DNA of 7,614 bases from Muribaculaceae bacterium (GTDB taxonomy: Bacteria; Bacteroidota; Bacteroidia; Bacteroidales; Muribaculaceae), in the NCBI GenBank assembly GCA_029052265.1, contig JAIDJJ010000554.1, positions 1 through 7,614 on the forward strand. The letters run 5' to 3'. Every line of letters begins with the position of its first letter. Position 1 is the stretch's first letter. The translations under genes were made by a program, and so were the position numbers. Of the stretch, positions 4,955 to 7,614 are shown one piece after another. The notes beneath the pieces are model-generated. The model did not search any database, was not told where the DNA came from, and was given only the letters and a program-made list of their open reading frames with translations.

Positions 4955-5919
4955 AAAGTAAAATTTACCTACTTGCCAGATGCATGGCAGCCATTTTCAT
5001 CCTGATGTCGCAACAATCCTGCAAACAGAGGGAATTATGCTACGATCATTCCCATGTTTCCCCGGTAAGCATCATCTTCGACTGGTCGCTCGCCCCGGAC
5101 GCTGATCCGTCGACAATGGTGGTATGGTTTTTTCCTACAGACGGCTCCCAGGGAAGAAGATTCGAGCTTCTCAGGGGAGGAGCCGCCACAAAAGGGGAAT
5201 CGGATTTCAACTCTGTGGTGAAACTGGCGCCCGGAGAATACAATGTGGTTTGCCACAACGGAGATACCGAAAACAATATCGAGGAAGGGAATACCTTTTT
5301 AAACTACTCCCTGCGCACGTATGATGACGATATTTTATCACCTATCAACCGTGCGGAGACAGCCCCCTGTCCCGACGGTTGTGAATCCCAACCTGTCAGG
5401 TCGGCGGCGAGCACACTCTATACCCACTCACCCGCATCGCCCGTCACCATCCCCACTGCATCGGCATACCCGGTGACCGTCACTCTTGTTCCGGAAAAGG
5501 TGACAATGGAATGTCACGTAACCATCACAGGAGTTGAAAACCTTATTCCCGATGTAAAAATAAGCGCCGTGATAACCGGGGCTGCAGAAAAATGGATCCA
5601 TCACTCCGGCATGCCCGGAGGAACTGACGTGATGGTGCCTTTTGCCCTCAGACATTGCGGTACAGACTGCCTGAAGGGTGACGTGACCTTGTTCGGTGTG
5701 AACAACCGCGAGAATCGGGTAAACAAACTACGTGTATACACCTCCTATAAATATTATTACGACTTTGACATCTCCGATCAGATACGCAACGCACCTGACC
5801 CACAGAATATCTACATATCCCTAAGCGGGATAAAGCTCCCGTCACTGCAAGACGGAGGAGGAATGTCGCCCGGAGTAAACGACTGGGGTGATACCGTCAA
5901 AGAAGAGATCCAGATGTAG
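4951..5919 (+). CDS. DUF5119-type fimbrial-locus lipoprotein (FimB/Mfa2-like accessory)
   Basis: This 322-aa protein begins with a lipoprotein-type signal (hydrophobic 5-19, probable lipidated Cys at C24 in QQSC, a relaxed lipobox). The N-terminal signature RELCYDHSH (27-35), FDWSLAPDADPSTM (43-56), FFPTDG (60-65), APGEYNVVCHNGDTE (93-107) and the closing VNDWGDTVKEEIQM (309-322) match, from memory, the DUF5119 family. Its members sit next to fimbrillin genes in Bacteroidales. A role as minor, anchor or tip subunit, as for FimB/Mfa2, is inference from context. It starts inside the upstream stop (ATGA overlap, 4951-4954) behind a perfect Shine-Dalgarno, so the two proteins are probably translationally coupled. 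It carries two CxxxC motifs (C140/C144, C236/C240), which could form disulfides in the periplasm. The fimbrillin gene begins 30 nt downstream. Confidence 0.8.
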   Translation: MKSKIYLLARCMAAIFILMSQQSCKQRELCYDHSHVSPVSIIFDWSLAPDADPSTMVVWFFPTDGSQGRRFELLRGGAATKGESDFNSVVKLAPGEYNVVCHNGDTENNIEEGNTFLNYSLRTYDDDILSPINRAETAPCPDGCESQPVRSAASTLYTHSPASPVTIPTASAYPVTVTLVPEKVTMECHVTITGVENLIPDVKISAVITGAAEKWIHHSGMPGGTDVMVPFALRHCGTDCLKGDVTLFGVNNRENRVNKLRVYTSYKYYYDFDISDQIRNAPDPQNIYISLSGIKLPSLQDGGGMSPGVNDWGDTVKEEIQM

Positions 5920-5949
5920 CAAATTCAAACAAATATTATATAAAAGCTT

Positions 5950-7320
5950 ATGAAATCCAAAAGTTTATCATTCATGATGTCGGCAGCATTACTCGCCACG
6001 TCATGCGCAAATGAAGAGGTTGTGGAATTCAATCCCGATCCCAGCGGCAACGCCATCACATTCAATCCGCAGGTAGGAAGAACCCGCGCCACAGAGACCA
6101 CTATCTCAAATTTAGGCAACTTCTCGGTTCTTGCAAAATGTGTGCATCCACAGGGTACACTATACAATTCATGGCTTATCGCCGACCAGACAGATCCCAA
6201 TAATCCAATTGGAGAGATCGCAGAAAAAAGTTCCATGTCAGCTGACAATACATCCGGGATCTGGACCCTTGACAGAAATGTATATTGGCCGGAAGGTGTG
6301 GCGGATGTAATGTTCTGGGCATATACAGATTCATCCGAAGATGGAAAGTTAAGCAACGGAAAAATCAGCTTTGAAAGCAACGGACCCAAAATTTCCGGAT
6401 TTGAGCCAAAGACCATAGATCTCAATGCATCTTCCGACAACACCGTATTGGCTGACGGACAATCTCAGAAAGAGCTCCTTGTAGCGTTCGCGCATCATGA
6501 CGACAATAATACCGGCATCAATCTTACTTTTGACCACGCCCTTTCCCAAATAGACATAACCGCCGAAAGTAAAAATAAACCAACCTCTGACAACCGCATT
6601 GTAAAAATCAAAGGCGCATGGATAATGAACGTCAGCACCAAAGGCAATCTGTCAGCAGGCTATAAATGGGAAAACGGAAAGGGTAGCAGTACACCCTCAT
6701 GGGGTGACCTTTCCGGTAACGGCAAATATGGTACTTTCCATGCTACGCAGACCGAAATCTCCAACAGTTCCAAGTCTGTCTTAGGAAACGGCGGCAACCT
6801 CATGATAATACCGCAGACAAAGTCCAAATGGGATGAGAAAGAATCCGGATCCGGTACATATATCCTTCTTCTATGCCGTGTCGAACTTAAACATTCCGGT
6901 GAAAATCATGAAGGAGAGGACATCGCAGATGTCAATGTACCCGGCGATGGCAACCATTATCACCAGCAATTTCCGGTAACTGACAAATTCAACTCAGAAG
7001 AATATGGTTTCTCCTGTGTGGCAGTGCCGGTGGATTGGGAAATGGGTAAGAAATATGTATATGCCCTTGATATCTGTGGAGCGGCATCCGGAGCGGGAGT
7101 ATATCCTCCTCAACTTTCAGACGATGTCATCAATTCTCTGATACCGTCTTCCATGGAGAGAAAGTATATAATAACCACCCGTCCGGATGGTAAAAATGTG
7201 GGAGACCCCGTGCTGGATGAACCGATCAAGTTTAATGTCAAGGTCAGCAATTGGGAGACAGGCAACACCTGGATCAACGGAACCGAATCAAAAGCCACGG
7301 AATCAACGACCACAGACTGA
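5950..7320 (+). CDS. Fimbrillin family protein, putative type V pilin (Mfa1/FimA-like)
   Basis: This 456-aa protein has a lipoprotein signal (hydrophobic 6-17; ATSC with C19 lipidated), followed by acidic ANEE, which resembles the Bacteroidetes surface-export signal. ITFNPQVGRTRATETT (36-51) is typical of fimbrillins. The R46|A47 bond resembles the arginine-specific processing site of P. gingivalis FimA, where trimming frees the groove for polymerisation. Further family-like stretches are YWPEGVADVMFWAYTD (112-127), INLTFDHALSQIDITAE, CVAVPVDWEMGKKYVYALDI and the C-terminal IKFNVKVSNWETGN (426-438), which could be the polymerisation strand. Size fits major pilins (400-500 aa). It starts 30 nt after the DUF5119 stop in an AT-rich gap without a Shine-Dalgarno. 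A strong hairpin follows the stop, as expected for a highly expressed structural subunit. Whether it is the shaft or a minor subunit cannot be decided here. Confidence 0.82.
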   Translation: MKSKSLSFMMSAALLATSCANEEVVEFNPDPSGNAITFNPQVGRTRATETTISNLGNFSVLAKCVHPQGTLYNSWLIADQTDPNNPIGEIAEKSSMSADNTSGIWTLDRNVYWPEGVADVMFWAYTDSSEDGKLSNGKISFESNGPKISGFEPKTIDLNASSDNTVLADGQSQKELLVAFAHHDDNNTGINLTFDHALSQIDITAESKNKPTSDNRIVKIKGAWIMNVSTKGNLSAGYKWENGKGSSTPSWGDLSGNGKYGTFHATQTEISNSSKSVLGNGGNLMIIPQTKSKWDEKESGSGTYILLLCRVELKHSGENHEGEDIADVNVPGDGNHYHQQFPVTDKFNSEEYGFSCVAVPVDWEMGKKYVYALDICGAASGAGVYPPQLSDDVINSLIPSSMERKYIITTRPDGKNVGDPVLDEPIKFNVKVSNWETGNTWINGTESKATESTTTD

Positions 7321-7344
7321 CAATCCCTGCACATATAGATAATA

Positions 7345-7384
7345 AAGACAAGGAGAGGACATCCCGTATTCCTCCCCTTGTCTT
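7345..7384 (+). terminator. Hairpin after fimbrillin gene (attenuator or mRNA stabiliser)
   Basis: AAGACAAGGAGAGGA (7345-7359) pairs with TCCTCCCCTTGTCTT (7370-7384), with 14 of 15 positions matched (A7354/C7375 mismatched) and a 10-nt loop. GATAA (7338-7342) can add to the stem against TTATC (7383-7387) in an alternative register. No T-run follows. It lies 24 nt after the fimbrillin stop and 61 nt before the next start. It may cause partial termination or protect the upstream transcript, raising fimbrillin over the downstream gene. Confidence 0.6.
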
Positions 7385-7390
7385 ATCAAA

Positions 7391-7425
7391 TTTCCGGCAC
7401 GTAATATAAAACGCCTATCCGGAAA
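7391..7425 (+). repeat. Short inverted repeat in leader of last gene
   Basis: TTTCCGG (7391-7397) and CCGGAAA (7419-7425) are perfect 7-nt complements separated by 21 nt. They lie between the post-fimbrillin hairpin and the next ATG. No consensus promoter is seen here. It could fold as a leader hairpin, but the arms are short and the loop is long. Confidence 0.3.
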
Positions 7426-7445
7426 AAGCTTAAACACAAAACAAA

Positions 7446-7614
7446 ATGAAACGACCATATAAAGGTTTACATTTCATCCCCGTCATCATCGCTGCTGCTT
7501 CGGTCATGACCATGACACCGGGTTGCACCGATGACGCGCTAGACGATGTGTCGGGCGGATTGTCCGCTCATCCCGGAGTTGGAGTACACGTGGCGTGTTG
7601 CGGGCACAACTGGG
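7446..7614 (+). CDS. Lipoprotein of fimbrial locus, N-terminal 56 codons only
   Basis: The open frame runs to the window edge. It encodes a basic start (MKRPYKG), a hydrophobic segment (about residues 9-22) and a probable lipidated Cys at C27 in MTPGC, followed by acidic TDD. This resembles the surface-export signal in the fimbrillin upstream. The visible mature part, to residue 56, shows no domain I can name. Position after a fimbrillin suggests another fimbrial subunit (a second fimbrillin, or a larger tip protein such as those with DUF4906), but this is context only. The ATG at 7446 is the first in frame that gives a complete signal peptide; it has an A-rich upstream and no Shine-Dalgarno. 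Confidence 0.7.
   Translation, partial: MKRPYKGLHFIPVIIAAASVMTMTPGCTDDALDDVSGGLSAHPGVGVHVACCGHNW

Noticed and set aside
5925..6443. 172-codon minus-strand open frame opposite the 5' half of the fimbrillin gene
   Set aside because: It lies entirely over a well-supported coding gene, shows no family resemblance and is explained as an antisense shadow.
1..7614. CRISPR array, insertion sequence or phage genes
   Set aside because: No regularly spaced repeats, no transposase or integrase motifs, and no terminal inverted repeats were seen on either strand.

Overview
The window looks like a Bacteroidales chromosome, probably a gut-type commensal; Muribaculaceae or a Bacteroides relative are both plausible. 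The evidence is fourfold. Promoters fit the Bacteroidetes TTTG-N20-TAnnTTTG pattern. Most starts lack a Shine-Dalgarno (SD) sequence. The housekeeping proteins have Bacteroidales-like variants. A fimbrillin-type (type V pilus) locus is present, which is characteristic of this order.

Layout. (1) 1-58: a tRNA-Val(UAC) gene on the minus strand, cut by the window edge, with its promoter at 70-101. (2) 59-207: an AT-rich divergent intergenic region with a candidate plus-strand promoter and a hairpin just ahead of the next gene. (3) 208-3281: three co-directional genes, probably one transcript. They are a long QueA-family protein, EPSP synthase (AroA), and a small membrane-anchored protein with a CC-x2-H-x2-C cluster that starts 4 nt after aroA stops. 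A 15-bp perfect hairpin follows at 3311-3356. (4) 3282-3679: a gene-free 398 bp with two hairpins, a near-consensus promoter (3468-3499) overlapped by a 15-bp palindrome, and a leader of about 170 nt containing a perfect 12-bp palindrome. (5) 3680-7614, continuing past the edge: a cell-surface fimbrial locus. It encodes an OmpA-like/DUF3575 outer-membrane-type protein, a DUF5119-type lipoprotein, a fimbrillin-like lipoprotein (putative pilin), a strong hairpin, and the first 56 codons of another lipoprotein.

Working together. The first block is housekeeping: tRNA wobble modification or a paralogous function, and aromatic amino-acid synthesis. The second is an envelope appendage module. By analogy with type V pili, the fimbrillin would be lipidated, carried to the outer membrane, proteolytically trimmed at an N-terminal Arg (an RTR|A site is visible) and polymerised. 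The DUF5119 and OmpA/DUF3575 proteins would be accessory or anchor components. Specific roles for those two are inference.

No CRISPR array, insertion sequence, attachment site, phage gene or toxin-antitoxin pair was seen. The points most worth a second look are a C8 homopolymer that could phase-switch the first fimbrial gene, a perfect SD at its 3' end in a lineage that rarely uses SDs, palindromes around the fimbrial promoter, the post-pilin hairpin, and the enlarged QueA paralogue. I did not find a wholly new system: the parts belong to recognisable families, and the novelty, if any, lies in their regulation.
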